A stretch of 64,000 bases of DNA, from NCBI GenBank assembly GCA_033439265.1, contig JAVTVX010000002.1:2986001-3050000 (forward strand), written 5' to 3'. The position numbers and the translations under genes are program-made. The DNA is from Dillenia suffruticosa. Lineage: Eukaryota; Streptophyta; Magnoliopsida; Dilleniales; Dilleniaceae. Shown piece by piece: positions 1 to 13,446 of this stretch. The notes under the pieces are model-generated. The model had not been told where the DNA came from and ran no database searches. It was given only the letters and a program-made list of their open reading frames with translations. The stretch's first letter is position 1; each line of letters starts with the position of its first letter.

Positions 1-1140
1 AAAAAAATAAAAATAAAAATAAAAATAGAACAAAAATAAATAAATAGATAAATATATAAATGAATATCTAAAATATGTTGATTTAATTTGTGCGGATTTT
101 TCTACGTCACTCATTCCTATATAAAACTATCTTCTCGTCTAAACATTTCACTATCATGTTTTTACAACTAGATGCTCTGCCTGGCATGTTGCATGATCTA
201 CCTTCAAGTAATGCACACATCTCCACCACAAACAAGACATGCTAGATAGAGAGTTTGCATGTGTGCATGAGAGAGAAAGAGAGAGGCTTTTTACCGGCAA
301 AACGACAGAGAAATTCAATTGTCCAAAAGGAGACCACAAACACAAGTAAGAATCTACATGATCAATCAAGTCATACACTTATGACAGTGATTCTTATCGC
401 ACTAGAATTATAAAAAGAAAAGTAGCATTTAATTTGCAACTTCTTCTCTCAAAACCTACAGTTCATCTTGATCCAGCCAATATGCATGTAACCCCAAAAT
501 TTCAATTCAGCTACGGCTGGAGAAACCCCAGAAATATCATACATATCATCCAACTATAATGGAGTAAATGCCACAAGGATACATTGAAAGATAAATAAAT
601 AAAATCTATTCACCAACAAAAGCCTGGTGACACAATGGAGAAGAACAAAAACTTGGTGACAGAACCTTTTGAATTAGTCTAGGACAAGTTAGCATTAGAC
701 TCAGGATCCTGTACATCAAGGGTGATTTCACAAGAACGTACCCAATTAGAAAAACCAACTGGATAAAGTATTTTGAGTGCATTAGGAAGAAAATAAATAG
801 AACTAAATAAAAATGAAGCAACAAGAATTTCAAAAATAGCTGCGGTTCCAGCCATTCCCAGTAGAAGACCTAGGAATTTAGTGATGCAAGAACCTTCCTC
901 CATTATATCCAATAAAAATACATAATCAGCCAAGATTAAGTGATCTCGATGAAGCAAAAGGCATACTTTAGTAATCTCATGTATTCAGGATAAGGCAAGA
1001 ATCACTGTCATGGCAAGGTGCTTAAATCACAAGGCAAAAGCATCTATCACCAAGCTGAGCGAAAACAAGATGCAGACAATAAAAGAAACAAATCTGACAA
1101 ACGACAAATAAATCTCAGCATCATATATTGTAAATATTAC
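1..1140. other. Non-coding segment, probably an intron or 3' flank of the URB1-like gene
   Basis: No segment here resembles the URB1 C-terminus on the minus strand. The last recognised URB1 exon ends at 1141 on a GTAATA donor, so this stretch is best read as intron sequence running off the window. The first 50 bases are an (AAAAT)-like run, and a short GA-rich stretch lies near 268-285. Short minus-strand open frames around 606-957 were examined and do not look like URB1. Confidence 0.5.
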
Positions 1141-4100
1141 CAGAATGATCAGCTCCTTAGACTCATTATCCGAAAGTGCAGAAGCATAGAAGCTCAGTAA
1201 AGTTACAGGAACAGAGTTTCTGATGTATATCCGGGCATCATCATCGGTATTTAGCCCTGCGTACAACAAGCGAAGTATCCACAACCTGTCTGCCTTAAAA
1301 TTAGCAGAGCTACTCCAGTAAAGATCATGAAATAGTGGTATTAACTGCCAAAAGAAACACAAAAGTTGTAAAAGAGGAAGGTGCATCCAGTATACTACTT
1401 CAGCATATTATCTCTCACATTCCTCGAACCTAAATAAAGAGACAACAGATCTCCCGAAGAACACAACCAGATAATGAATAAATGACAAAAGATATTTCAA
1501 AACTTTCATGCAGGATAAACATACCTTCATGTTAACCTTAGGGAAGCTCATCAGATGTTTGCTGATGGTTTTAAAATAATCACGCGAATGATCCAATAAA
1601 ACAAAGGAAGCTTCTGCAGCAAAAAGGGCAATAACAGAAGGAACTCTCTGCCATGCCTCTTCTATTCCATTTTGTAAATAAGTCAGCAGAAGGCGAAGTC
1701 GCGCCACATCCTTCCTTGTTTGGAAAGTCTGTATAAAAGGTTTAAAAACATCAATTGGGAATACATTTATGAACGGATTCTAGAATAGACTACCATGATG
1801 GTATGTATAACCACAAATGATAGCTTAGTGATACATTTACTCACAAATAAAAGGAAATAATCAATTTAAGGGTGCAAAAGGATGCCTTGAACTTTAGGTT
1901 ATTTCCACACATACTCCCTAAACTTAGATAACCCCATAGTAGGCATTCACGAATAGAATCTGTGCAATTTTTTACCCTGATAATGTATATCTACTCTACC
2001 TATGTAATAAGAACAAAGGACGAATGTTATCTCAAAGAAACCATGAGTCCTTAAAATTTAGGATCAAAAATTGAATTAAGGGAATGCATTTGCAAATGAC
2101 CTAGAATCCAGAGGGTCTTTTTTGCATTTTACCCAATGTTATAAGAAGAAAAATATGAATCTTGGCTATAATTCAACTACACCATACAGAGTCACCTTCA
2201 AGCACAGACAATGTTTAACAACTTTGGAAGTGAGGGATTAGTAGCCTATGGATGCACATTATTAAGAGCAAGATTTCTCCAAGTTCCATTGCACAAGAAT
2301 AAATAATCATTAACTCTTTGGCAATGATAGGTTAGCTGCCGATGGATACACATTACTAAGAGCAACACGTCTCAGAGTTCCAAGGCACTATCAAACAATT
2401 AAACAATAAAGAGGCCTGATGCATTTCTGGTGAGTTCCATTGGCAAAAAGATGTCATGTCCCTTCCACCGCATTCTATAAACAGAAAGTAAATACCAACT
2501 AAAACTTAACCGAGTTTTTGATCAGATATAGAACTTAAGAGAAAACTAATTAATGCAGAAAACGAAATTATAATATTACAAGAAGACACAATTACCTCTA
2601 ATGCATTCTTGAACCTTCCAATTGCCTCATAACCAAGTTTTCTTATTGTTTCATCAGGTGAAGATAGGCTAACAAATGCAACAGCAAGCAGGCCCAATCT
2701 AGCAAAGTCAACAGGGTCAATATAACCCAACGAAAGACTGTGAATTGAAAACCGCAGAATGTAAACAGGATCATATCTTCGCATGCTTTCAATACTCATA
2801 ACATCTCCCTGCATGAAATAAAGCATGGTTAACAATCAAAAAGTTTGAAGAACACAATTTGAAAACATCAACATCAATCAGTTGAGAGTGCCCAAAACAA
2901 ATTGCTTGGGTGTACCTCCAGCATGTTGTCTGAATGATTCTGTGAAAGCTTGTCCACTGGTGAAGAATTCTCAGATGCAGATCTATCAAATGGGAAACAT
3001 AACACTGTTGTCACACACAATTTTGGGTCAATCGGAAGGCTTTCCCTAAACTGTCTTCTGTGACACTCTCCTACACCATCCATATCAGTTGCACTATTTG
3101 ATAATGTCTCCTGATCCTGTGATTGTCTGTTTCTGATTCTAAAAGCAGCATTCCCCCACAGATAATCCATTTCAGCAATGCCACCAGATTCTGATCCATA
3201 GATAGTCTCAATCTCACACATAAGGGAGTAAATCTCCAAGTCAATTTCACATAGTGTGGCACCATAGCATGACAGAAGTAAGGAAAGCAGCTCTTTGGAA
3301 TTTACAGCAGCATCCTTCTCAGAACCAACACCATATCGAAAGAGCACTCTAAGTAACTTGATAAATTCCAAATGCAATGCACTCAGGTTAGAAGTTTCAG
3401 TACTGCTCTTGCCATTTACATTACTTTGCTCAGTAACAGGAACAACTACAGATTTCAGGATGCTGGATGTGGGCCCAAAAAAAGAACCAACATGTGAAGA
3501 AGGAGAGGTTTTTATGATGGAATTGATTGTAGGTGCAAAATGAGAATGAGCAAGAAGCAACTGCAGAACAAAAACAGACAAAGACTTTCTCTTGGATAAC
3601 GAAATCACAACCCCTCGTAGCATTTTCAGAGTTGTTGGATCATCAAACCGAAAAAGAAGAGCAGATTTAGTGAGCTTCTCCAGAAAGGGAACAGAATGCA
3701 ACTGAATAAGATATCTTTCCATCACCTTAGTCAATTCAAAAATACTTTTGATGACAAACATCTCCAAGAGTTTAAACAGTTTCTCTATTTTCCCAGAATT
3801 ACTTGAGATCGTAGGAAACCTTTTGACAATCAAGTGCCAAGTATCCACTAAAGCATCAATAAACTCCATTCTTGCCATGTCCATTCTATTAAATTCTGAT
3901 TCTAAAGATTTCTCATTTGAGTTCACAGCTTCTTGTTTTGACATTACCTGAGCCTGATCATCCTCCGGAAATAGAAGCATTCGACAACAGTCTATTTTTC
4001 CAACAACTTCATTTATGATCTTCAAGGATTGTTCATGAGAAGACGCATCTAAGTCACTTAAATCAGAGTGCAGCAGCTCGTTTCGTGGCCCCAAATTTTG

Positions 4101-7100
4101 GCAGATAGCATTGAATAGCTTCATCCGCCTTTTCTGTTTCAGTGAACCAGAATTAAGAGCAAAGTAATGCCGCAACATGCAAATTGATTTTCCAAGCAGA
4201 CTACCCCTAAAATAGTTAAGAAGCTCCACGGTTGACGAAGGTGAGAATTCTCCAGATTCTACCTTTGATATACCTTCCGACACAAAATTCTTCCAGTCCA
4301 AAAAGCCATCTAAAAGAATTCTGGAATAGAAAGAAGGTATACGTCCAAAGTGCTTATACTGATTCCCAAACCTCAAGAGAGATGAATTAATAAATGAAAG
4401 AGCAACAGGCAAAAGCATCATAAAGTCTTCCTTTGAAAGTGCATAGTTGTAAGTTTGTCCTGCCACAGCACCCTTAAAATGCAACTCATTGTCCAAGATA
4501 CTCATAAACAAGTGCCCAAAAATTGATGAGTGTAAAGGGCTTATTTCAGTGAGAAGAAGTAATACTTTGGCTTTGATAGAATTTGTCTCAAAGATACAAT
4601 GAGAAATCATTTCTGTTGGAGTGCTCACAATCACTCTAAAGATTACCATATTCAAAGGATGCAGGATACTTTGCTGTTGCATAAATTTTTGACAATATGT
4701 AATCTCAACAGCTTTTAGAAAGCAAAAATCTGCAAACTCGAGCTTGGAGCACATGGCAAACTCAAATATCTTACAAGTAACTCTCTCAAACAGATCAACA
4801 TTAATTTTGCTTTCTTCTATTTCCCATAATAAATGGTTTGGTGATTTTGTTATGAATGACTGCTTCAAGAAACCAGACAGCATGTCAAATGCACCACCGG
4901 CAACACAAAAGCTAACTGAGAAAGGAGAAATCTTGGATGATCGACAGGTTGAGGAATCCTGATGAATGCAGCTAAACATCCAAAATACCAATTCAAGGAG
5001 ATCAAATGGGGAAATAAAGCTAATCAGCATATATAAAACATAAAATATTGGAAGGAGCAATAGCAAATCTTTGGTCTTAATGCTCAGCTTAAACTTGTCC
5101 TTAAACTCCAATAACACCTTTTCAATCAAATATCTGAAAGCTTTTACAATTCTTCTATCAATATTAGCTACCAAATTTTGGCCGTCAGACTGAGCAAACA
5201 AGCCGTCAGAAACCATTATTAACAAACTCAGAACATCATGATCCATTTTGTGAACTCTGTTTCTACAAAAAGCAAGAAAATTCTCCAAATTGTCCCCAGA
5301 AGGTCCCTGCATTGAGTTGTTGCAGCCCAAAGGACAAGCCAATGATGACATCATTGCAGGATGAGAAAAGATGGTTTCAACCATTTCTCCAGTACACTCT
5401 GTTGAAAAAGGAGCCCCAAGAACCACAGAATAATCCGTATCAGGTCTTTCACCACACACCAACATGTGCTCAATAATGGTCAAGCACAGGTCAAAGAGCT
5501 TCTCTAGTTCACCTAATGGCTTGACTCTGTAAGAGGACTGTATCTGATGGGCCCAGAATAACACAAGACGCAGAGAAGATAACATAGACTCATTAGTTTC
5601 TAATTTGGCCAAAAGCAGATCCCGTATCTTTGAGGACTCTAGTAAATATGGACCATCAATGGCAATCATTGCAGGAAATAATACACAAAAAGGTGCTTCA
5701 TACAAAAAGGAACCAAATGCAACAACAGCAGAGTTCTGTGAATCCAAATCAACACTGCAGATCAAGTCCTCTTCATTACAAAAAGGGCAAGTGCTTCTGC
5801 CAGCCTCACCATGTCTCCCTTCACATTGGCTTTTCATTAAAACAAAATCCAGAGCAGTAGAAAAGAGCTCAGGCCATAATTTAGAAACAGTGGTAAGAAA
5901 ACTTTGCTCAAGGAATAGGAGAGATGATAAAAGTGAGAAAGGAACTCCAAAAAGGTTACATGACATAGTAATAACCAACGGAAAGTTCTGTATTATTTCA
6001 GCAGGAGATGTGCAGATTATTAAGGAGGAAAATGCCTCAGCTACTGCAGCTATTTCACGAGTATTCTTGCTGCTTATAACTTCTCTCACCTCTGTAAGTG
6101 TGCTGCTGAAGGAACGATCAGTTGATATATATTGTCCACTAATCGAGAAAATGTTACAATCTTTTGGATGAGTTATCCTCCTTGAAAGCTGCAACAAAAC
6201 CTCCAATGGCCTCCATTCACATAATAAACCCCCAGAACTCTTGACCATTGAACAATGATTCCCAAGCCCCTCAGATAAAATCGAGTCAATAATAGCAGCC
6301 AATGGTCCTGCATGTACCTATCAAAATCAGTGCTTTAGTTCAGCAATGGACCAAAATTTTGCAATGACAATAACAAAGACAAAAGATTTACCTGAGTTTG
6401 CAAGAGAAACGTTAAAGTGTCACAGACATAAAACGATATCATAGATTTCTCAGGCAATGTAAATGTTTCAGATTCAGACTGGAGCAACCTGAGACACTTC
6501 TGAAGAGCACAAATTACAAGAGGGCTAAAATCAGGTGAGACATCTGCAAAGGGAAAAAAATGCAAGAACATCAGAAAAGGGGGAAAAACACTAAAAATGC
6601 TCTATCTTGTCACAAAATACATGAAAGATATAAAAAATGCATGAATTTCTTTCCCCCAACAGCCATGATGGTGAACAAGGGATACAAAAGTTTGTTCACA
6701 ATTTATTCTTTGCAATGGAGATGGTCGTAATATTCCCTTTCAAGTACTTCATCAGTTGTAGTGTCCACATGATTCCATTGGGACACCAAATTTAAACACA
6801 ATGACACCAAATCCTTCCTCGACTTCAACCTTATAGGCCCATGGAACAATTATTATTTTTTTTAATCCAAATGAGAAAAATGATAAGTAACACTGAAAAT
6901 CATTACATCTTCTAGAGTCATGTGCGACAAAAATATACAATCATCTCTTGCTCAATCTGTTTTTAGACAAAAGTACAGGCAATGACAAATAGAATCTAGG
7001 CATATGAATATCACATGGCCAATCTGGTGTCACGGGGAAGTGAGGAGGTTCACCAAACCTAAATGGCTTACTGATATCCCTCTCATTTGTTGGGTGATGA

Positions 7101-9803
7101 AAACAGCTCCTTGTAATGAAGATCATAATCTAGAAATCATAAGGATGTTTCGTATCCAAAAAAGAAAAGTTATAAGGGTGTAGTTTCAGCACAGGATATA
7201 TAGCAAATTTATCTAAAACACTGTCATCCTAGATGCCAATCAGGTAATTGAACCAATCAGGTAATTGAAGAAAATAAATACCTACCAAAAATAATTAAGC
7301 TTATCTATCTAAGGAACAAATTCAATCAATACCAGCTTTCACAGCAGCCCAATAATAACTTACGTCCAACCATATATCTCTTAATTAAATGCCTCAGATT
7401 AACTAAAAACCAATGACCAGCCAATGATGATAACAAAAATCACTATTGCAGATACTAAGTGCTTCAAAAAGAATATACATGTGTCTTGCGTCTGCAAGTG
7501 TGAAACATCAGTTTCACAGAAAACGGCGGTTATCAACTAGTCCATACGCATTAAATTATGAATTTCAGCATGTAGAGACACGCCTTATACCAGAAATGAT
7601 GTTACAAAGTCCAGTTTATGGAGCCATTAACCTCCTTAATTCCATGGAAAATCAGATTCAAAAGCTAGTTCTCAGCACACCACTAAAATGCACTTCCTGA
7701 TTAACTTAGTATGAGTTATAACCACAACAACAATAGCGAGGCAATCAGAGAAAAAGTGATCATTCAATAATAAATGCATCAATATTTACCTTTAAATTTT
7801 TTTATATGGTAGCTCTGACATCTCAGCAGATCCCAATATTTGAATAAATTATTCCCCACAGTAGAAACAGAATCACAAAGGAATGAAACAACGACAGAAG
7901 AAAAGTTTTTAAGTGCTTCCAGCTCCGGATCAGACTTGGACAACTTATTTCTGCCATAGCCGGGAAGAAATAAAAACCATGCACCAATCTCCTGGAGATT
8001 TCTATCAAATGCACCTGTGCTTCTCATTGCTGCTTGTGCTAGAGCATATGTATGATCTTTGATGTCTCTGATAGGTGAAAGAATTAATAAATTGATAAGT
8101 GGTTGCAGATGCTTGTACATCAAAGGTAGGCTTCTAGAGGGTAGTTCACCACCAGGACAGCATCCAATATACTCTATAAGCAGAGACAATAAAGATCGCT
8201 GCAAAGTGGTGGATAATGCTTGGAGACTATACAACAGGTTCTTAAAGATATCAAATGATCCTTCTAACACAGTAGGCCTGGTTCTCTGCAAGTGAAAGGA
8301 TAACACCATCATGAAAATTTATAGGTAATATCTTTCTTGCAAAAGCTATAAATACATAGTGGACTTTGCAAGATAGGACAAGAGACAACGTTTAGAGCAG
8401 GTGGTGCAGAACCACACAAGTATAATTCAACTCAGCTCTAGAAATCATCATATGCCATATAACTGGCAGTTTTGCTCCATGGACATTTCATTGTTCATCT
8501 GATTCCATGCAAGTAGGATTCCCTACAGCTCTAGCTAATCCAACATGAAACACGTCACTCTATTTTCAGATGCATAAGATTAATAAACAAATTATTACAC
8601 AGGTCCCTGAATTCTACTCTTCAAGGACTAATTCCTGAAGAGCAGTTTCTTGATAATTAACACTCTTGAGTTTGCTGTCTCCTATTTAAATTTTTAATAT
8701 CTGAAAAAGAATTATAAAGAAGCCCCTTGGTGAACAAACTATAACTATGTCTGCATGGCTGGTCAAGCAATACCTATAGCATGGTGCTTGAATGGCCATT
8801 ACATATCAAATGCCACAGTTGAGTACCCGCCATTTCTACAGCATCAAATGCATAGTTTAAAATTTCCTGAGCCTCAGTTTGAACATTGAAGACCACAGCT
8901 TAATAATAAAATAATCAAATGTCTGTCTGCAGAACCATAGTATTCTAGCTCTGCTGAATTTGGTATAAACGAATGTATGCATAAGATTACAATATTGGTA
9001 ATGGTACTTAGAGGAACCAGAACTTACAAGGTAAAATTTAAGAGCTTCAAGCAACTTAGAGTGGAAGTAGACCTCTGCATCATCGACTGAAGAATCAAGC
9101 AGGTGAGAACCCCAAATTTCGGACACAACCTTGAGGTGCTCCTTTCCATGGTCCATCTCTTCTGAGGGTGAAACATCCTCATCTTTCCCAGGTATTGTAA
9201 CATCAAGGAAACCACTAATTCCTCCAACAAGAATATCATTGTCATCAAACGTGACAGCATTTTTAGATCGTTTAGTCCTACTCTCACGATGATGAGAATT
9301 ATTTTCTGTATCTGCAGCTCTCTTCAAAGATGAATCGAGATTTTTATAACGAGTGCTTAGGGAAGAATGCAATGTAAACAAAACTTGAGGATCAGGTAGC
9401 ATAGCTTGGACCTCATTTTGTAGGTTTTGTTTGAGAGACTCCCACTTCTGCATCATTAGAATGCAGGAAAAAGACCTGCTATTAATAGCACTAACGAAAG
9501 AGTCCAACAACTTCAATGACTCTAAGAGAAGCTTAAGAGTCCCATGCTTTACAAGAAAATCAGGATGAAGTAATCCCTTATTGATCACCAATCGGCTAAA
9601 TGGTCGGGGACAAATACATTTTACAATGCTCTGCACTTCAAAACTATCAAACAAGGGCGGTTCTTGAGACTGAGTATCAAGGAAGTCAAAAGGATGTCCA
9701 TTGCCCACTGCAGAAACCAAATTTGCTGCCAACAAAACAATATCACGCCTGCAAGTACTTTAGCTACCATAGTTTTTGCACAAACTGTACACATAACTAA
9801 AAC

Positions 9804-9836
<33 letters not shown>

Positions 9837-11560
9837 AAATGGCAGAGCCAACATTTTCTTTTTGGGGACCTTCAGATGAATAGTAATAAAGTGCAAACCC
9901 AGTCTAATGGAACAAAGTTGCTTGAGCTTTCTTTAAAAAGATATAATAAGCATCAATTTTTGACTCATTTATCACATGATTTGATCTCATACAATTTTTG
10001 TATTGGTGCTTTTATGTAAAACTTTGTCACTTGCTCAGTCTTGACATAAAACCTGATGTAATCAACATATCTATTTGAAAAAATTGGAAGAGATTGAATT
10101 TAAGCAATTAACCAGATGAGCAATAGCCTAAGTTTGACATTATTTGTTCCTCTTTGCTTAGCTCATTTGACTTACAATTGGAATGGAGGAAATACCTTGC
10201 AATATTAATTATTTATTGTTGTGTTTCAATTTACACTTCATCCAGAGCAATGTCAGAAACTTTTGGCTTCGTTACTTATATAATACAGATCATCCCATCA
10301 TAAGATCTAGTCAAATCAGAGAAAGGGAATGCTGCCCTCTAGCCCCTGTGTAGTTCCACCATTGAAAAGTGAACAAAAAGAAGTTTCTAATCATGTAATA
10401 TGCGGCAGATTGGATGCTATGAAATCATACCAGGTTGATGATGCATGATCTTCTAGACTGTATGGAAACTCATTCATGTATGCCGAACCAAATGATGGCC
10501 TCCCATCAACAATGGCCAAAAGCAGGTCCCTGTGGTAGCCAATCTCACCTGCTTTAAGTTTCTTCATAAGACCCAGGAGTCGTTTTGGATTGCCTCTCAA
10601 TGGACTTGGATGCCTTTTTAAATCCGGCATCAGCCCATTACAAGGATCGGTGCAGACCATAACCAAAACATTGTGCGCCACATCTGTAGCACTCCCACCA
10701 TCTTTCCGCTCTGTTATGCTGATTAACTGATCAAGCGTAGCACTCCCAAATAGAACACTCCTAAGACCAGGTGGCAACGACGACTCTGGAGTGAGAACCC
10801 TGCTCCTTAACGTTGACAGAACATAAACAATGACATATTCATCATCATGCCCAATCCCACGAAGAACCCCAGAATATATTTCCCTCTGCTGTAGCACCCA
10901 CCTTAAAAGTTTCGGATCTCCAACTTCCAAAAATGATATTGCAAACCGAATAAATGACTCTCTTGTGGACCATTTCCTTTTCCTCCTACTTTTTGCCTGT
11001 TTATGTTCTGCTAAATGACGCAATACCTCAAGCTTAAAATCAAAGGTTCTAGCAACCTCAGAAGCCAAACCCGTCCCACGCCTAACAATCGATGCCATCA
11101 ACAAAAGCGCCACAGTCTGTCGCTTACCCTCCTTACTGTTCAATTCAACATAAACATCCCCCATTTTTTCTTCAATAATCAATCGTGCAAACTTATCAAG
11201 AGGCTTACTAATAGAAATTCTCTCCACATCATCTACTTTATACACTCCATGAGGATGCCCCAAAATATCAGCAGTCAAAAACAATAAGTGGGAAATTTCG
11301 GGCTTTCCTGCTCGTAATTTCCACACATCTAAAAGCTCGGACAACATAGCCGACCAATGTACATATTGATACAGTAATTTACCCCCTTCTTCACTTCTAA
11401 GCAGTTCCCTAAATTCCTCACAAGCATCTGAATACAATTTATATTCAATTGAAACAATATTTCTCAATAATTCTCTCAACTTAGTCTCATGAGAAGCCCT
11501 AGGTACAAAGTCAGGAAGGTTGCTTTCTCTCTGACCCATGTCATTTTCTGCTTCTACCAT
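1141..11560 (-). CDS. URB1: URB1/Npa1-like nucleolar pre-ribosomal-associated protein (3' end missing)
   Basis: Large nucleolar scaffold of early pre-60S particles (URB1 in animals, Npa1 in yeast, EMB2788-type in plants). Coding exons on the minus strand: 11560-10431, 9748-9028, 8285-7790, 6543-6392, 6317-2916, 2808-2596, 1728-1525, 1344-1141. All junctions keep phase and give 2,174 codons. Exon 1 holds the Npa1-type N-terminal domain (about residues 1-377; e.g. SNLPDFVPRASHETKLRELL). Exon 2 has the conserved LVINKGLLHPDFLVKHGTLK stretch. Exon 5 alone encodes 1,134 residues of helical-repeat-like sequence. Exons 6-8 (GDVMSIESMRRYDPVYILRF onward, then TFQTRKDVARLRLLLTYLQN) match the C-terminal NopRA1-type region. 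The start is ATG 11560, directly behind a 5'-UTR intron acceptor. The family normally continues several hundred residues past exon 8, so the gene should extend left of the window. Family assignment is from remembered homologues; exon borders are inferred. Confidence 0.88.
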
Positions 11561-11562
11561 AT

Positions 11563-11758
11563 CTGTTCAAAATAAATAATGGCATTTAAGTTAAATTTCA
11601 TGTAGTTGTTTTCTCACTGGTGATATTAAAATTCTTATACAACAAACGAATTTAGTCTACAAAGTTCTGTTTTTTGGGGTCTCTCTCAGCAACAAAATAT
11701 GTTCATATATACATATATATGTACAGAGAGAGACAAAAAGAGGGGGGAGAGAGCGTAC
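11563..11758 (-). other. Intron in the 5' UTR of the URB1-like gene
   Basis: On the minus strand a CAG|GTACGC donor at 11758 and a TTTTGAACAG acceptor two bases before the ATG at 11560 define a leader intron of about 195 bp. It contains an AT microsatellite-like run and GA-rich sequence. Leader introns close to the ATG are common in plant housekeeping genes. Inferred from splice consensus only. Confidence 0.55.
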
Positions 11759-12018
11759 CTGAGGGCTGAGGGTTGATGCTTGACTATTGGGTCTGACTGT
11801 TGGACCTCTCCGCGTTCAGGATGGGATTTGAGGGTTTTGAATTGCAGGAGTTACTTTGAATCTCAAAGAGTGAAGGACGTACAAGTTTTTTCTGTAGATT
11901 AGATGGAGAATTCTCCTTTCCTTGTCATATAGACTTTGTCCTAAATCACTTCCTGAACAGAGAGAGAGAGAGGGGGGGGTTCTGCTTTAGGGCAAATTGC
12001 TTTGCGTGTTCGATATGT

Positions 12019-12037
12019 TAGGGTTTTGGTAGGGTTT
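12019..12037 (-). promoter_or_regulatory. Two telo-box motifs upstream of the URB1-like gene
   Basis: TAGGGTTT occurs at 12019-12026 and 12030-12037 on the plus strand, i.e. AAACCCTA as read by the minus-strand gene. They lie about 460 bp upstream of the ATG and about 260 bp beyond the leader-intron donor, so in the promoter or far leader. Telo-boxes are established elements of plant ribosomal-protein and ribosome-biogenesis promoters, which fits URB1. The motif is seen; its function is inferred. Confidence 0.55.
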
Positions 12038-12039
12038 TC

Positions 12040-13430
12040 CGTTAAAAAAAAAAAAATGTAAGTATTTACATAATTTTTTAATTTTTTAAATTTTATTTGT
12101 TTTTTAAATAAAAGAATTTAATTGAAGTTTATATTTTATCATTTGATTCAAGTAGAGAAAAATTATTTAAAAATAATAAAATTAAAGGATTCAATTGAAA
12201 TGAATCAAATTCATTTTTTATTTATTTTCAAACTTAAAATTATACTTTTAAAATAAAAATTTATTTGAAGAATAATAATGCTCACATTTTGTTTTTTCTT
12301 TTTATTGAATACTATGTAAGATTGAATGAAACTTCTTCTTTTATTAGGTAGCGTAAAATTAAAAAAAAAAAACTCCTCAACAAAAAGAAAAAAAATTAAA
12401 AAAAAAAAAGAAAATTGAATTAAGGATTAAACCAGAGTTAAAGACTCACGTTTTATTTTATAAAAAAATCAAAATATTTAAAAATACGTAATAATTTTTA
12501 AAAACAAATAGCAGAGAATTAACCTTCTCGCATTATTACCTAGTGTTTCTTGCCTTTAATCTTTTATTCTTTTACTTCTTCTCAAAATTAAACTAAATAA
12601 TGAAAAGAAATTCAACTTATCTAATATTTAACTTTTCTAAAATTGTTCTGTAATTTCAGAAATCGAATCACCTATAAAACCCTCATCACTCTCACTGATG
12701 GCACTAAAGCATTTTGTAGCAGAAGATTTCTCTCCCTCCAAAGACGAAGAATTTGAGGGAAAAAACAAATTGAAGAACAATAGCTATAATTTGGAGAATT
12801 GAATGAATCCGATTTGAAAAATCTTGGAGATTTTCCGAGCAAGATAATGTAGAGTGAGAATAGAAAATCCTATTACAATCAATGAAGCATTTGTTCCTTA
12901 GGTTTTGGAGTGTGGATGATAAAATGAGGATTTCAAAGGTTGTGAGTATAGTGTCGAAAATAGGACAAACAAATCAAATAAATGTTGTAACTTTATAATC
13001 TCTGCATTTTGATGTTGCTTTCATCCAATTGAAAGATAAAATCACAAGGTTTAAAAAAATTAATAAAAGATGGTTAACGGGAAGAATAGTAGGAATCCTG
13101 TTTTTCCAATCCATTCACGGAGGAGTTGTTTGGGTGTCAAAAAAGATACGAGGTTGTGTTCTTGCTAAGCCAAAGAAGAGAAGACAACATCAATGATGAA
13201 CCAAACAAGTCCTCTGTAAAACTTGTCTCTTCCAGTCTTATGTTGTGATTTCAAATCACAGAGCTCTTTTAAAACCCTAGTATCTCATTCATAGTATTGA
13301 AGATCGGAACAGTGTACAGATCTGATCCTAAATATTAAAAAAAAAATTAAAACAACTCTGATAGAAAACAATTTCCGTTCGTAACACTGGCGACATTGTA
13401 TACGGCCACGGGCATTTCATTTTGACTTTG
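12040..13430. other. AT-rich intergenic region with a dispersed repeat copy
   Basis: No gene is seen. Several A/T runs occupy 12045-12660. From about 12690 to 13110 there is one copy of a dispersed sequence that recurs at 14395-14850. A TATA-poor, GA-rich stretch precedes the PPR pseudogene. Confidence 0.6.
12690..13110 (+). repeat. Dispersed repeat, copy A
   Basis: Compared by eye with 14395-14850 in the same orientation. Shared blocks include a GA-rich 'AAGA(C/T)GAAGAAT' stretch, a 'GATTTGGAAAAATCT'-like block, 'CGAAAAATAG(A/G)ACAAAC' and 'CCA(A/G)TTGA(A/G)AGATAA'. The copies differ by many substitutions and indels, so they are old. No terminal inverted repeats or coding capacity were recognised. 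Element class unknown. Confidence 0.5.
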
Positions 13431-13446
13431 GAGTGCCAGAGAGAGA

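Noticed and set aside
679..957. Hydrophobic 92-codon minus-strand frame considered as an URB1 terminal exon
   Set aside because: No resemblance to the URB1 C-terminus and no matching acceptor in phase.
5605..6171. 188-codon plus-strand frame opposite URB1 exon 5
   Set aside because: Antisense shadow of a long real exon; no motif, and the opposite strand is clearly URB1.
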